Below, one piece after another: positions 53,660 to 64,000 of a stretch of DNA of 64,000 bases. Position 1 is the stretch's first letter. Each line of letters begins with the position of its first letter. The DNA is from Perca fluviatilis (Eukaryota > Chordata > Actinopteri > Perciformes > Percidae), in NCBI RefSeq assembly GCF_010015445.1, contig NC_053133.1, positions 29,072,285-29,136,284 on the forward strand, in the 5' to 3' direction. The notes under the pieces are model-generated. The model searched no databases. It saw only the letters and a list, made by a program, of their open reading frames with translations, and was not told the DNA's origin. The position numbers and the translations under genes are program-made.

Positions 53660-53956
53660 TTACAAAAACAAGAGACAGAATCGTGTTTTCAGTTTATAGA
53701 CTTCAGTGGAACTTGGATTAAATCTACACTTTTTACAGGTTTTATCTTCTTTTTCTTCTTGTCCAGATGGAGGGTGGAGCAGGAGGAGTCTCAGTGTGTC
53801 TGCAGAGACTGTGTAGAAGGACAGAGCAGCAGCAGAGCAGTCCAGATACACTGATGGTACTCTGTCATATCCAGAGGAACACACAGGGATGATGGAGGAC
53901 TCCACATGGTGTCTCAACACATCAAACTTTCTGATCACTCTGACAGAGATCACCAT
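53660..53956 (-). CDS. NLR copy B terminal exon (partial SPRY-like)
   Basis: A minus-strand exon after acceptor CTTCTCTCATCAG, 98 codons to a TAA stop. It reads [20 protein letters not shown], then [20 protein letters not shown] and SADTLRL. The [13 protein letters not shown] block is that of B30.2/SPRY domains at the end of fish NLRs. The rest of the SPRY is replaced by a Lys-rich tail ([13 protein letters not shown]). So the domain is short or a relic, although the frame is open. Confidence 0.6.
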   Translation of the reverse strand: MVISVRVIRKFDVLRHHVESSIIPVCSSGYDRVPSVYLDCSAAALSFYTVSADTLRLLLLHPPSGQEEKEDKTCKKCRFNPSSTEVYKLKTRFCLLFL

Positions 53957-56900
53957 CTGATGAGAGAAGACAACAGATGAGATAAATGAGTTTCCAGAGA
54001 CTCCATTCATCAGCTGCCAGTCAGTGATGCAGCACATCCAGTATAAAGAGCAGCAGAGACATCAGTGTTCAGACACCAAGTGGAGCGGCTGTGTAGAGCA
54101 GCCTGCTTCCTTTCAGCTCTCATGTTAACGTGTTGGAGTGAAGCTCACAGACCTGCAGAGACTTTGGCCATCAAGTCTGTTGACTCTGCAGATTTCACTT
54201 AAGTACACAGTGGAAATAAACTGCTGAGAGTCCTGAACGCATCATTACTGCAGAAACAGAGAGGCGTTCACTGCTCACTTTAATGATATTACATAATAAA
54301 TATGTAAATATGGAGTCTGTTCTGAAATGTTGTAAGAACATTTCAGAACAGACAGACTTCAGAACAGTATATATACACACATATAGTATATACTGCATAT
54401 ATTATATGATGTTAAAGGTTCATGTCGATACAAAGACTGAACAGCTGTGATTACAGTGACTTCAGCAGAGCTTCTGCTCTGTATGAAGACCACATGGTTA
54501 CTAAATGTAATGCTGGTTCTATGAAATAAGAGCCAGTGATGTGCAGGCTTCAGTCTGACTGATCTCAGAGCTGTGACAAAGATGAACTGATCAGTTGTTT
54601 GGTGTTGAAATGAGAGAACAAACACTTTGAGATATGTGGGGTATTGCACAATACCAGGATAAGGGATTAAGCCTGGATATTCCAGTTATCCTGGATGAAT
54701 TGGCCTTGATTTGGATGCACAAAAGCAGAGGCACCATACTATATAGTGTTGTATGCTACTGTACATTCATGTAACAACAGGGAGAGGACACCTCAATGTT
54801 TTTGTCCTTATAATTTGCTAGGGGGAAATAACTGAAGAATACTCTGTTACAGTCATTGTTTACAATGTGTATTAAATGTTTCAATTAATTATCTTTATAG
54901 TTTCTAGATTTCAGATAGAGATATTTACGCATCATAGGCCTATTCTTGTAGATAAGTGGTTAATATTGATCTTCATGGTAGATTTTCTGTGTAACACTGG
55001 GCTGTCTTCTGCTCACTTTACAGGTAAAGAGTACAACTGTTCATTTGTGCAAATCATTAGCCTAACAACTTCAGTGGTATTATGACGGTTTCAATTCAGA
55101 GCAGTAGTCAGTTAATGTATATTTTTAGGCTACTTACACATTCAGTCGGTCCGCGATCGTCTGCCTCGCTTTCTCTCGCCGTTTCATTACAGCCGCTGTT
55201 TCTTTTTTTACATCTAATGTGTTTTACGTTTTCATACTTCCACAAGAAGCTGCTGCTCACTCGGTGTAAAGAATGCACAATGCGTATTCTCCATTTGAGC
55301 ATCAGTAAATCTGTGATCGACCTCGCGGTCTGTTAAAGAAAGCCGTGAATGCGCATCTATCTGAATTACTTCAGCCTTGCTCGACCTAGTCTCTCCTCCT
55401 TAGCCTGGCTTGGCCTTCGTGAAACACACCAAGTCAGGATGCACAGATTAGACTAGGTCAAGCCTCGCTTTATCAGTTATTCTGGATTTACCAGTTCTAC
55501 TTTTGTGCAATACCCCCCATATTTGATGGTTGGACAGTTTGATGTTGTTTGTTGGTGTGATGCTGTCAGCTGTAATCCACATTTATTTCCTGCAGACATG
55601 AATACAACAACAGTTGTCTTCACATCAACTCAAACACATGATAACCACAAGCTTCTGGCTCTTCTGATTGGCTGTTTTTTTTCCTCTCTGTCCAATCCTG
55701 TCACCATTCTCCTCTCACAGCTTCACTGAGAAGGTTGGAGGTTTACATGAAAACTGGATCTTTGCTTTGATACTAACTGTGTTTAGTTCAATACTGCTGA
55801 AACCAGCATGGACTGAATCCAACCCTCTACTTACTTCAGAGTCTCCAGTCTACAGTCTGGACTCTCCTTCAGATCACACAGCTGCTTCACGTCTGACTCC
55901 TTCAGGTGGTTGTCCCTCAGGTCCAGCTCTTTCAGATGGGAGGGGTTGGACTTCAGAGCTGAGACCAGAGAAGCACAGCTGATCTCTGACAATCTGCAGC
56001 TCCTCAATCTGAATGAAGAATAAATTATGTAACTTTAGAAGACAATGTTCCTGCTTGAATTAATTTAATGTTTAATAATCTTTTCAGATCTGGAGGTTTT
56101 GAATGTAGATGTTTTTTAGAACAGAAACTCGAAACAGCTGAACCCACCAGCATGCAGGTTAAAAACTGAAAAACAATTAGTGAAAAAGATAAAAGATAAT
56201 TTTAATGACAACGTGCTGCTACTTCAATAAAGACATAGTGATTTCACCTCTTAAATGCTGCCAGCTTCACCAGTCGGCCCATCTTTACTAACAAAATAAC
56301 GTAATTAAATAACAAATTTACATCGCAGAACAGCATGCTGGGTAACATTACAGCTGCTAGCTAGCCATGTAGCATAACAGTCTGTTAAGCTTGGAGAGGC
56401 TCCGGTTGCTATACTGCACATTCAAGAACAGAGAAGAAAGACCGGAGATACACCAGAACAACGTATGCTCAAGAGAGGAGCCGTCTGTTGTTCCCAAGGT
56501 TTTTGTTTCTAAGAAAATCTGACATAATTTAGCCACTGTTGCTGCTCATTGCTCTAACATTACTTGGTTGCGCTAACGTTACACAGCCATGCTAAAGTTA
56601 CCGTGCTAACGTTAAAGACATGTCACTTCAAGCATGCAGCGGAGCAACATTATGAATGCAATAACAATCCACCTACGGTCCCGCTACAGAACGTTGAGAA
56701 AGACAGGAGGGAGACAGGTTCAGAGCAATGATTAAAACACTGGATTTAAGATGTCTTGCCTCGCTGAAATACGTCCGCCAACCTACTAACATTCAAACAC
56801 CGAAGGAGGCTGACAGCGGAGCTACGTTCAGTCGCCCACTTTTCTACATCAACCTCTTACTTGTGGCCAAGGTAGTGTTTAGACAACTATCTTACAACTA

Positions 56901-59900
56901 TTTAATTTTGAAAGGGAAACAATATTAAAGTTGTTTGTAATCAAAGCTTTTAGTAAACATGTTGACATTAAAATGTTGTTGTGATATTTTATGTACTCCT
57001 GGCAGTAGAATAAGCCATTATAAACGGCCCAGTCAAGCAAAAGAAAGAAAAAAACATGATATACCGTGAATCCGCCAAAATCTTAAAAAATACCATGATA
57101 CAAATTTTTTGTCATACCGCCAGCACTACTCACGTAGGTCCTGTGAAATATGACAGCTACAGTTTATTGGAAAATAACATTATGGACACTGGATTTGCTG
57201 AATTAATTAATTTTTCAGACCCCAGATGAGAAAAAAAAGCTAACGTTAGTGAACCCTGCGGTCCTGACACCCTGCTGCTGGAGAGGTTGTATTCCCATAA
57301 TACGCTGTATTAATGTTACTGTTTAAAATGTTAGTGGGGATACATACCGCTCAAAACCAACATTAAAAAACTAGTAATGTTTCCTCAGCGTTTTGTTTTG
57401 TTGCTAAACTGTATTTAAAATGAGCGGTGATGCTAAATTACCTGCTTCAGGTAACGGCACCCTAGAGTACTGTCAAAGATTTTTGTTCACATTAGTCACT
57501 TAGACACCATCGCAGGGGGAAATAGGGTCCAGGTTGGGGGGAAAAAAGCAAATAACCCTTTAAGATACACACAGTGGACCAGTATTATATCAGTCTTTTG
57601 TCTGCAATTTAGGGTGACCTCAACTTTCACAACATATTAATCTCAGCACAGAAGTAAAAAAAATGGTGTCTGACCTTAGAGTCTCCAGTCGACAGTGTGG
57701 ATTCTCCAGAAAACTACAAAGCTGCTTCACTCTTGAATTCTGCAACTCGTTTCCATCTAGCTCCAGCTCTCTCAGATGGGAGGGGTTAGACGACAGAGCT
57801 GAGGCCAGAGAAGCACAGCTGATCTCTGACAAACTGCACCACTGCATTCTGAATAAAGAAGTTATACATAATGTAACAAATCAATTCATAATCCAATCAG
57901 ATGCGTTTAGGTTTTAAATGTGTAGCTTTCTACAGACATACAAATGTCATCACAACATTCATAAACCTATTCATGTCAACACAGATTAATAGCTGATCTC
58001 AGTCTCGCCTGTGATTAGAAGATCAATACTTTATTGGTCCTTTTAATAGCTGTGTGTTCTGAAGACTCAATACTAATGAGACGGCTAATTTGACAGCTGT
58101 ACAGCTAACCTAGCTAATGGCAGCTAACTATGGTTAGCAGTTAGTTTAGCAACAAGTAAAATTTTCCTAAAGCTAATGGTATCTGTCCAAATCTCATTAA
58201 AAATCATCCCGATACTCTCGTCAAACTGGCCCTATTATTTTTGACAAATGGTTTCACTTTACTTGAGGTCAAGGAAAAATAGTCATGACATATAATGGTC
58301 TCATGACCTGCGTGACCTGCAACAGATTTATTTATACCCTAGTTGAATACCAGAAATGCCTTTAGCTATGTAATTGAAGAGATGTTGATAACTTGTAGCT
58401 ACTATGCAAAAACACACGGTGGAACACATGATCTCTTTCCAGACTGACCCTCAGTGGAGAAAACTATATTTTACTGTGTTTCCAAACCTTGAATCAACCA
58501 GTCAGTTGCTTGAAAAGTCCCCATGTTGGGTCGTCGAGATCTTAACCAATACTATGTTTTGTTCTGTTTTGTTCTGTTTTGTTCTGTTTTTATAATCTAC
58601 CTTCCCTGTAAAGCGACTTTGAGTCTTTGAAAAGCGCTATATAAATTAAATTTATTATTATTATTATTATTATTATTACTTATTTATCAAAGGAATGCAT
58701 AAACTCCATGTTTCATTTTTAAAAGAAAAAGAAATTCTTGAATTTAAAATATGTCATTGCAGTCAGCTTCTGCCAGTGAGGATTTGTTCAGTGTTCATCT
58801 TTCTGGACGTTTTTTTTTATCTGCAGAGTTCTCCTCCTTTCAAAAAAAAACGCTGATTCAAACCGGTAAAAAAAACACTGAATCAAGCAACTTCACAATA
58901 AAAATCTAAGTTTCTCTGACACAGTTGGGCTCATTGTCCAGGCCGCGAGCCGAGCTGCCTCTAACATTTGCTCAGCTTGTTTCTCTGATAACTTAAGATT
59001 CAGATGTCCAATGACTAAAATCCTTCATCCGGTTAAAATATACTTGTGGCAAACAACCAACGATAACACATTCACAACGGGGATAGGGCGGCATCGACAG
59101 GCGAACAAATGAAAAGAAGTGTTAGCTTGAATAAAACAACAGATTTCTCTGTTGGAACATTGTTGGAAAAATTTGGGATAATGCAAGTAGACAACTCAAC
59201 TTAAAGGTGCTCTAAGTGATGTGACGTGTTCTTTAGGCTACAACGTTTTTTGTCACATACAGCAAACATCTCCTCACTATCTGCCTTTCCCCTGAACACA
59301 CTGTAAAAAACATCTCCTCACTATCTGCTAGCTGCCTGTCACCTGAACAGCCTACGTGCTAACACTGCTGCAGTGATGGCTCAACCAGCTCCTTCTTGTC
59401 TGTTATTGGCTGGAACACTGTTTGTTATGTTTGGTGGTGCAGGTTGGCGCAATTTGTTTTTGTTGTGTTTTTACAGTGTGTTCAGGGGACAGACAGCTAG
59501 CAGATGGTGAGGAGAAGTTTTTTACAGTGTGTTCAGGGGACAGACAGCTAGCAGATGGTGAGGAGATGTTTTTTACAGTGTTCAGGGGACAGGCAGCTAG
59601 CAGATAGTGAGGAGATATTTTTTACAGTGTGTTCAGGGGACAGGCAGCTAGCAGATAGTGAGGAGATGTTTTGTACAGTGTGTTCAGGGGACAGACAACT
59701 AGCAGATAGTGAGGAGATGTTTTGTACAGTGTGTTCAGGGGACAGGCAGCTAGCAGATAGTGAGGAGATATTTTTTACAGTGTGTTCAGAGGACAGGCAG
59801 CTAGCAGATAGTGAGGAGATGTTTTTTACAGTGTGTTCAGGGGACACGCAGCTAGCAGATAGTGAGGAGATGTTTTTTACAGTGTGTTCAGGGGACAGGC

Positions 59901-62900
59901 AGCTAGCAGATAGTGAGGAGATGTTTTGTACAGTGTGTTCAGGGGACAGGCAGCTAGCAGATAGTGAGGAGATGTTTTGTACAGTGTGTTCAGGGGACAG
60001 GCTGCTAGCAGATAGTGAGGAGATGTTTTTTTACAGTGTGTTCAGGGGACAGGCAGCTAGCGGATAGTGAGATGTTTGCTGTATGTGACGAAAAATGTTT
60101 TAGCCTAAAAAACGCGTCACATTACTTAGAGCACCTTTAATATACAGTATAGCATAGGTCTAGTCATTTTTAGACATTTTAATGCTTAATCATTTACATA
60201 TTATACTTTTAAATAGCTTTATTTTTTAAACCCTTAACCAGACCTTGAATCCCGCTTTGTTGTGATGGTCTGGCCTTGATGTTAGGCTTGTGTTTATTAC
60301 TCTTAGCTCTGGTTTAATGCACACCATACGTCAGTCTACTGACCTTAGAGTCTCCAGTCCACAGTTTGGAGTTGCCAGTCCAGCACACAGAAGCTTCACG
60401 TCTGAATCCTCCAGCTTGTTCTGACTCAAGTCCAGCTCTCTCAGAGTAGAGGGGTTGGACTTCAGAGCTGAGGCCACAACTTCACAGTGGGCCTCTGAGA
60501 GTTCACATCCAGTGAGTCTGTAATTAGATAATGGCATTAGATTCAGGCTTCAATGATAAAGATGTCCACAGTCTGAGTGGGTTTTGATTCCTAGAGTCAG
60601 AATAAAGCCATCTTGTTTAGGAAAATATTTGTTGTTGCTATTTTTTATTTGAATCCAGAACATTTAATGAGTTCAACTCAATTGTAAACGTCAGAAAATC
60701 ATCATCGATATCTGAAGGAGATAATCTGTCCTGGAGAAGGTGTTGCAGATTCAAAAATGCCGGTTGCTCTTCCTTATCTTAAATCATCCCACCATGGAAA
60801 CTGCTACTTTACAGAGGACTTTACACCTACTAAGGGCTAGGTGTATATTAAAGTTGCAACTTTCGGTCCTGGGGCCGAAAAAAAAGGGTCGGGGACGATG
60901 AAAATTTATTTTTGGACGAATTTGGGACGATAGTTGAAAGAATGATACCCTGCTAACGTTATAATGAACGGCGTTGAAAATGAAACTGACAGCGCACACA
61001 GTTGTTATTAAACCTCCTTGACAATGAAAACGCCCCTGTGTGCGTGTGCACATGAACAAGTGAAATCAGAAGCTGGTCAGTGCGAGTTTTGACTGTCACA
61101 GTACAATGACAACGGCGTCCCGCTGTTTCCTGGTGAAGGCAGCGGTGTTGGTGCCCCAGGGACTGCCGTGAGACTTTTTTGGTTCATTAAATGTACCTGA
61201 ATTCACGAATTTGTAGGATATTACTACAGACATTCTTGTTAACTTGCTTTATTAACTGCTGTATTAGTATATTATGTATTATTGTCAGCTGGAGCGTGCA
61301 GTGCATGCTTGTGGCCACTGTTTGCAGGACCTTATCATTCAGCATTGTGGATGCTCACACCGTTATGGTAATAGATATCGTGAGTGAGTGAGTAAGTGAG
61401 TGAGTGAGTGAGAGAGTGTGATGGAGCCAAGTTCCGAACTCTACGAACCTGGAGAGAGCTGTAAAAAAAACTGCCCAACATTTTCATTGAACTTACCGAG
61501 CCTTTCTGCAGTTCCTCACAGCTGGAATCAGTCTCAGTCGTCCCTCCACTGTTGTGTTGTACTGACTCAGGTCCAACTCATCCAGAACCTCCTCTGACAT
61601 CTGCAGCATGTAGGACAGAGCTGAGCAGTGGATCACAGAGAGTCTCTTCTCTGATCTGTTCTCTGACTTCAGGAACTCTTGGATCTCTTGATTGACTGAG
61701 TGGTCGTTCATCTCCGTCAGACAATGGAAGATGTTGATGCTTCTGTCAGGAGAGATCTTATCAGTATTCATCTTCTTCAGGTTGTTGATGGCTCTCTGGA
61801 TGATTTCTGGACTGTTGTCTGTCTGATCCAGCAGGCCTCCTAAGAGTCTCTGGTTGGACTCCAGAGAGAGGCCATGAAGGAAGCGGACAAACAGGTCCAG
61901 GTGGCCATTTTTACTTTCAAGAGATTTCTTCATGGCTTTCTTCAGGAAGACATCCATAGAAATCTTCCCCAGGAAGTCCTCCATTACCTGTGTGTTCCTG
62001 TTGGTGTAACAGTGGAACAGGTAGACTGCAGCCAGAAACTCCTGAACGCTCAGATGAACGAAGCAGTAGACTGTTTTCTGGAAGATCACACTCTCTTTTT
62101 TGAAGATCTCTGAACAAACTCCTGAGTACAGCGAGGCCTCTGTGACATCCAGACCACAGCGCTCCAGGTCTTCTTGGTAGAACATGATGTTTCCTTTCTC
62201 CAGCTGTTCAAACGCCAGCCTCCCCAGCTTCAGAAGAACTTCCCTGTCAGCCTCCGTCAGCTCCTGTGGACTCGTCTCATGTCCCTCAGCATACTTGAGC
62301 TTCTTCCTCTTTGTCTGAACCAGCAGGAAGTGTGAGTACATGTCAGTTAGGGTCTTGGGCAGCTCTCCTCTCTGGTCTGTAGTCAACATGTGGTCCAGAA
62401 CTGTAGCAGTGATCCAGCAGAAGACTGGAATCAGACACATGATGTGGAGGCTCCTGGAGGTCTTGATGTGGGAGATGATTCTGCTGGACAGCTCTTCATC
62501 ACTGACTCTCTTCCTGAAGTACTCCTCCTTCCGTCGTGCAGTGAAGCCTCGTACTTCTGTTACCCTGTCAACACACGCAGGAGGGATCTGATTGGCTGCT
62601 GCAGGTCGGGAAGTTATCCAGACGAGAGTCGAGGGAAGCAGCTTCCCCTGGATGAGGTTTGTCAACAGCACGTTGACCGATGACTTCTGTGTGACATCAG
62701 AAACAGCCTCATTGTTGTTGAAATCCAGGTAAAGTCTGCTTTCATCCAGGCCGTCAAAGATGAAGAGAACTTTAGAGCCAGCGAGCTGCTCTGCTGTGAC
62801 CTCCTGTAATGCTGGATGGAAAACACGGAGCAGCTCCAGAAGACTGTACTGCTCATCTTTGATCAAGTTCAGCTCCCTGAAGGAAAGAGGAATCACCAGA

Positions 62901-63264
62901 TCCACATCTTGGTTTTCCAAACCCTCGGCCCAGTCCAGACAGAACTTCTGCACTGAGAAGGTTTTTCCAACGCCAGCGACACCGATCGTCATAACGACTC
63001 TGATGTGTTTCTGTTGGTCAGGTAAGGCTTTAAAGATGTCGCTGCACTTGATTGGAGAGTCATGGAGGGTCTTCATCTTGGAAGCTGTCTCAAGCTGCCT
63101 CACCTCATGTTGGGTATTAACTTCTTCACTCAGTTCATCAGTGATGTAGAGCACAGTGTAGATCCTGTTGAGGGGGGTTCCACTTCCTGTTTGATCAGCT
63201 CCTTCAGTCACACGTTCATATGTCCCCTTCACTCTGATCTGATGTATATGCCGAATATCGATCA
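53660..63264 (-). CDS. NLR copy B: NACHT-LRR receptor, NLRC3-like
   Basis: Gene-level entry. A cytoplasmic pattern-sensing receptor of the expanded fish NLR family. Exons right to left: FISNA-NACHT 61497-63264, LRR 60344-60517, LRR 57675-57848, LRR 55835-56008, SPRY-like 53660-53956. All have good GT-AG borders and open frames. N-terminal effector or peptide exons would lie right of 64 kb. LRR exons are each 174 bp and interchangeable. Compared with copy A it keeps the NACHT exon and an uninterrupted terminal exon. Whether it is expressed cannot be told from sequence. Confidence 0.85.
54300..55834. other. Intron or spacer of NLR copy B, duplicated in copy A
   Basis: No exon is visible; most of 54430-55834 aligns with 20665-21807. 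The first part contains an inverted repeat around 54320-54360 (GAAATGTT...AACATTTC). Copy A has about 2.9 kb of extra nested transposons at the corresponding point. Confidence 0.6.
55835..56008 (-). CDS. NLR copy B LRR exon
   Basis: A 174-bp exon: [20 protein letters not shown], then [20 protein letters not shown] and [12 protein letters not shown]. Acceptor CTTCATTCAG, donor GTAAGT. Counterpart of 21808-21981. Confidence 0.87.
56290..57125. other. Copy-B-specific insert
   Basis: Differs from the matching place in copy A (22255-22690). It contains GCTAACGTTA-type motifs and AT-rich sequence but no recognisable ORF or clear terminal repeats. Confidence 0.4.
57675..57848 (-). CDS. NLR copy B LRR exon
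   Basis: A 174-bp exon: [20 protein letters not shown], then [20 protein letters not shown] and [14 protein letters not shown]. Acceptor TTCTTTATTCAG, donor CTAAG-GTCAGA. Counterpart of 23124-23297. Confidence 0.87.
58590..58685 (+). mobile_element. L2-like 3' tail
   Basis: GTAAAGCGACTTTGAGTCTT, then AAAAGCGCTATATAAATT and an ATT microsatellite. No coding part. 57850-58300 matches copy A; 58690-59200 holds nothing recognised. Confidence 0.55.
59202..60140. mobile_element. TTAA-flanked MITE with internal VNTR
   Basis: TTAA at 59202-59205 and 60137-60140 flank inverted ends AGGTGCTCTAAGTGATGTGA and the complement of TCACATTACTTAGAGCACCT. The right arm's inner end has expanded into a 51-bp tandem array (next entry). 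It lies in an intron of NLR copy B. Confidence 0.8.
59470..60070 (+). repeat. 51-bp minisatellite, about 11-12 units
   Basis: The unit contains ACAGTGTGTTCAGGGGACAG and GCAGCTAGCAGATAGTGAGG. As 51 is a multiple of three, long ORFs run through on both strands with a 17-residue period ([17 protein letters not shown]). One unit near 59575 lacks about 3-4 bases. It is non-coding by context. Confidence 0.9.
60344..60517 (-). CDS. NLR copy B LRR exon (first after NACHT)
   Basis: A 174-bp exon: [20 protein letters not shown], then [20 protein letters not shown] and [17 protein letters not shown]. Acceptor CTAATTACAG, donor CTAAG-GTCAGT. No counterpart is visible in copy A. Confidence 0.88.
60518..61496. 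other. Intron between LRR and NACHT exons
   Basis: No gene feature. Contains a repeat piece with GGGTCGGGGACGATGAAAAT (60885-60930) and a GTGA microsatellite at 61380-61415. Confidence 0.5.
61497..63264 (-). CDS. NLR copy B FISNA-NACHT exon
   Basis: A single 1768-bp minus-strand exon, fully open, about 589 codons. Acceptor TTTTGACTTTTCCTAG, donor GGCTCG-GTAAGT. FISNA at about residues 15-85 ([31 protein letters not shown]). NACHT follows with Walker [25 protein letters not shown], Walker [34 protein letters not shown] and [10 protein letters not shown]. Then winged-helix and HD2 regions ([37 protein letters not shown]). It binds ATP and oligomerises in this family. All key motifs are present. 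Confidence 0.93.
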
Positions 63265-64000
63265 CTAGGAAAAGTCAAAAGGTGAAAGACCAAATGAAAA
63301 AAAAGAAAAGTTGACAATCTGTTGATTATTTTTACTAACAATATGAAAATGAACTATATAAGAACATATAAAAAAGTAAAGGTTATAAAGTAATCATCCC
63401 TCCTTGAATAAAAAAAAATAACGTCAAAGTGATTTGCACATTTATTTTTATATATACAGTATATATATATATTAATAGTGAATTTACTTTTAACGAGAAG
63501 CCTCAGAGTTGCTCCTTTGTATCGTTTTTTTTAATGTTTCGATACCGGTGATAAATCGATACTTTTAAAACAGTGCCGGTGCCTAAATCAAAATATATAT
63601 AATGTATTTATAAAGCATATAATATAAAATATAAAAAAGGAGCACAAAATGACAGCTGGCGACATGAAAGAACGGCTTGTTTATTGCTAAGGCGAAATGG
63701 TCAAAATGAAAAGATTGATTAATAATGTAATAACAATGACTTATTTCACCAGTGAATTGCTGGTAAACGACAAAATCAAGCACCAGATGGGAAAAGCGTA
63801 TTTTACAATAACTTTGAATGCACCACAAGGCTGGCGAGTTTCAAGTGAACGCACCGTCTGTGTTGTTTTTCCGACATCGGCATCCTGTTACGTCCCGCTG
63901 TTGGAATCCTCTACAGTGAAATACAGTCACACTTTACACCGCTTAACGTACGCTGTCAGCATTTTAACCGTTGTGTTTAATCCAGCTACTAGCTAACGCT
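63265..64000. other. 5' intron of NLR copy B with repeat fragment
   Basis: 63510-63900 holds GTTTCGATACCGGTGATAAA and a segment that is the reverse complement of 20350-20620 (TGTCGGAAAAACAACACAGA). It is one end of a dispersed DNA transposon that continues past the window. No exon is visible. Confidence 0.55.

Noticed and set aside
59470..60070. CRISPR-like array or repetitive protein gene
   Set aside because: Units are contiguous 51-bp tandem repeats without unique spacers and lie inside a MITE in a vertebrate genome.
61874..63149. Plus-strand ORFs opposite the NACHT exon
   Set aside because: They are shadows of the conserved minus-strand exon.

Overview
The window is vertebrate nuclear DNA, almost certainly from a ray-finned (teleost) fish. 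The evidence is short exons with GT-AG borders in long repeat-filled introns, fish-type NLR immune-receptor exons, and a mix of transposons typical of teleosts (Tc1, hAT, Ngaro, Penelope, L2 and RTE LINEs, tRNA-derived SINEs, TTAA-flanked MITEs). Nothing bacterial is present: no operons, ribosome binding sites or CRISPR array. I cannot name the species.

Layout. (1) About 1-12.0 kb, minus strand: the 5' end of an axonemal outer-arm dynein heavy chain gene of the DNAH5/DNAH8 group, most like dnah8. Nine short coding exons are visible and the gene runs off the left edge. (2) 12.1-15.8 kb: MITEs, GT microsatellites, an exon-like ORF of uncertain strand and a palindromic element. (3) 15.9-38.3 kb, minus strand: a broken NLR copy (copy A). 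It has three 147-bp N-terminal peptide exons and two 174-bp LRR exons, plus a terminal SPRY-like exon split by a hAT element. No NACHT exon is visible; its expected place holds LINE, SINE, Tc1 and VNTR sequence. A 5.5-kb Ngaro tyrosine-recombinase retrotransposon lies between two of the N-terminal exons. (4) 38.3-47.5 kb: transposon-derived DNA, including a piggyBac fragment and a 2.4-kb foldback hairpin. (5) 47.5-50.8 kb, minus strand: four exons of hus1 (9-1-1 DNA-damage clamp). The penultimate exon known from vertebrate HUS1 is not visible, and a Penelope-like fragment with a hammerhead-ribozyme-like motif occupies that interval. (6) 53.6-63.3 kb, minus strand: a second NLR copy (copy B) with an open FISNA-NACHT exon, three LRR exons and a SPRY-like terminal exon.

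Biology. Copies A and B are a tandem duplication: coding and flanking non-coding blocks match in the same order. Copy B still looks able to encode a cytoplasmic NACHT-LRR sensor (its N-terminal exons would lie beyond 64 kb). Copy A looks like a decayed relic. The dynein gene serves cilia and flagella and hus1 serves the DNA-damage checkpoint; neither has an obvious functional link to the NLRs. I saw no clearly new system. The most informative signals are the ribozyme-like motif, the Ngaro split direct repeats, the hAT insertion with an empty paralogous site, and the apparent missing exons of hus1 and NLR copy A. All calls come from reading the sequence by eye; no database search was possible.
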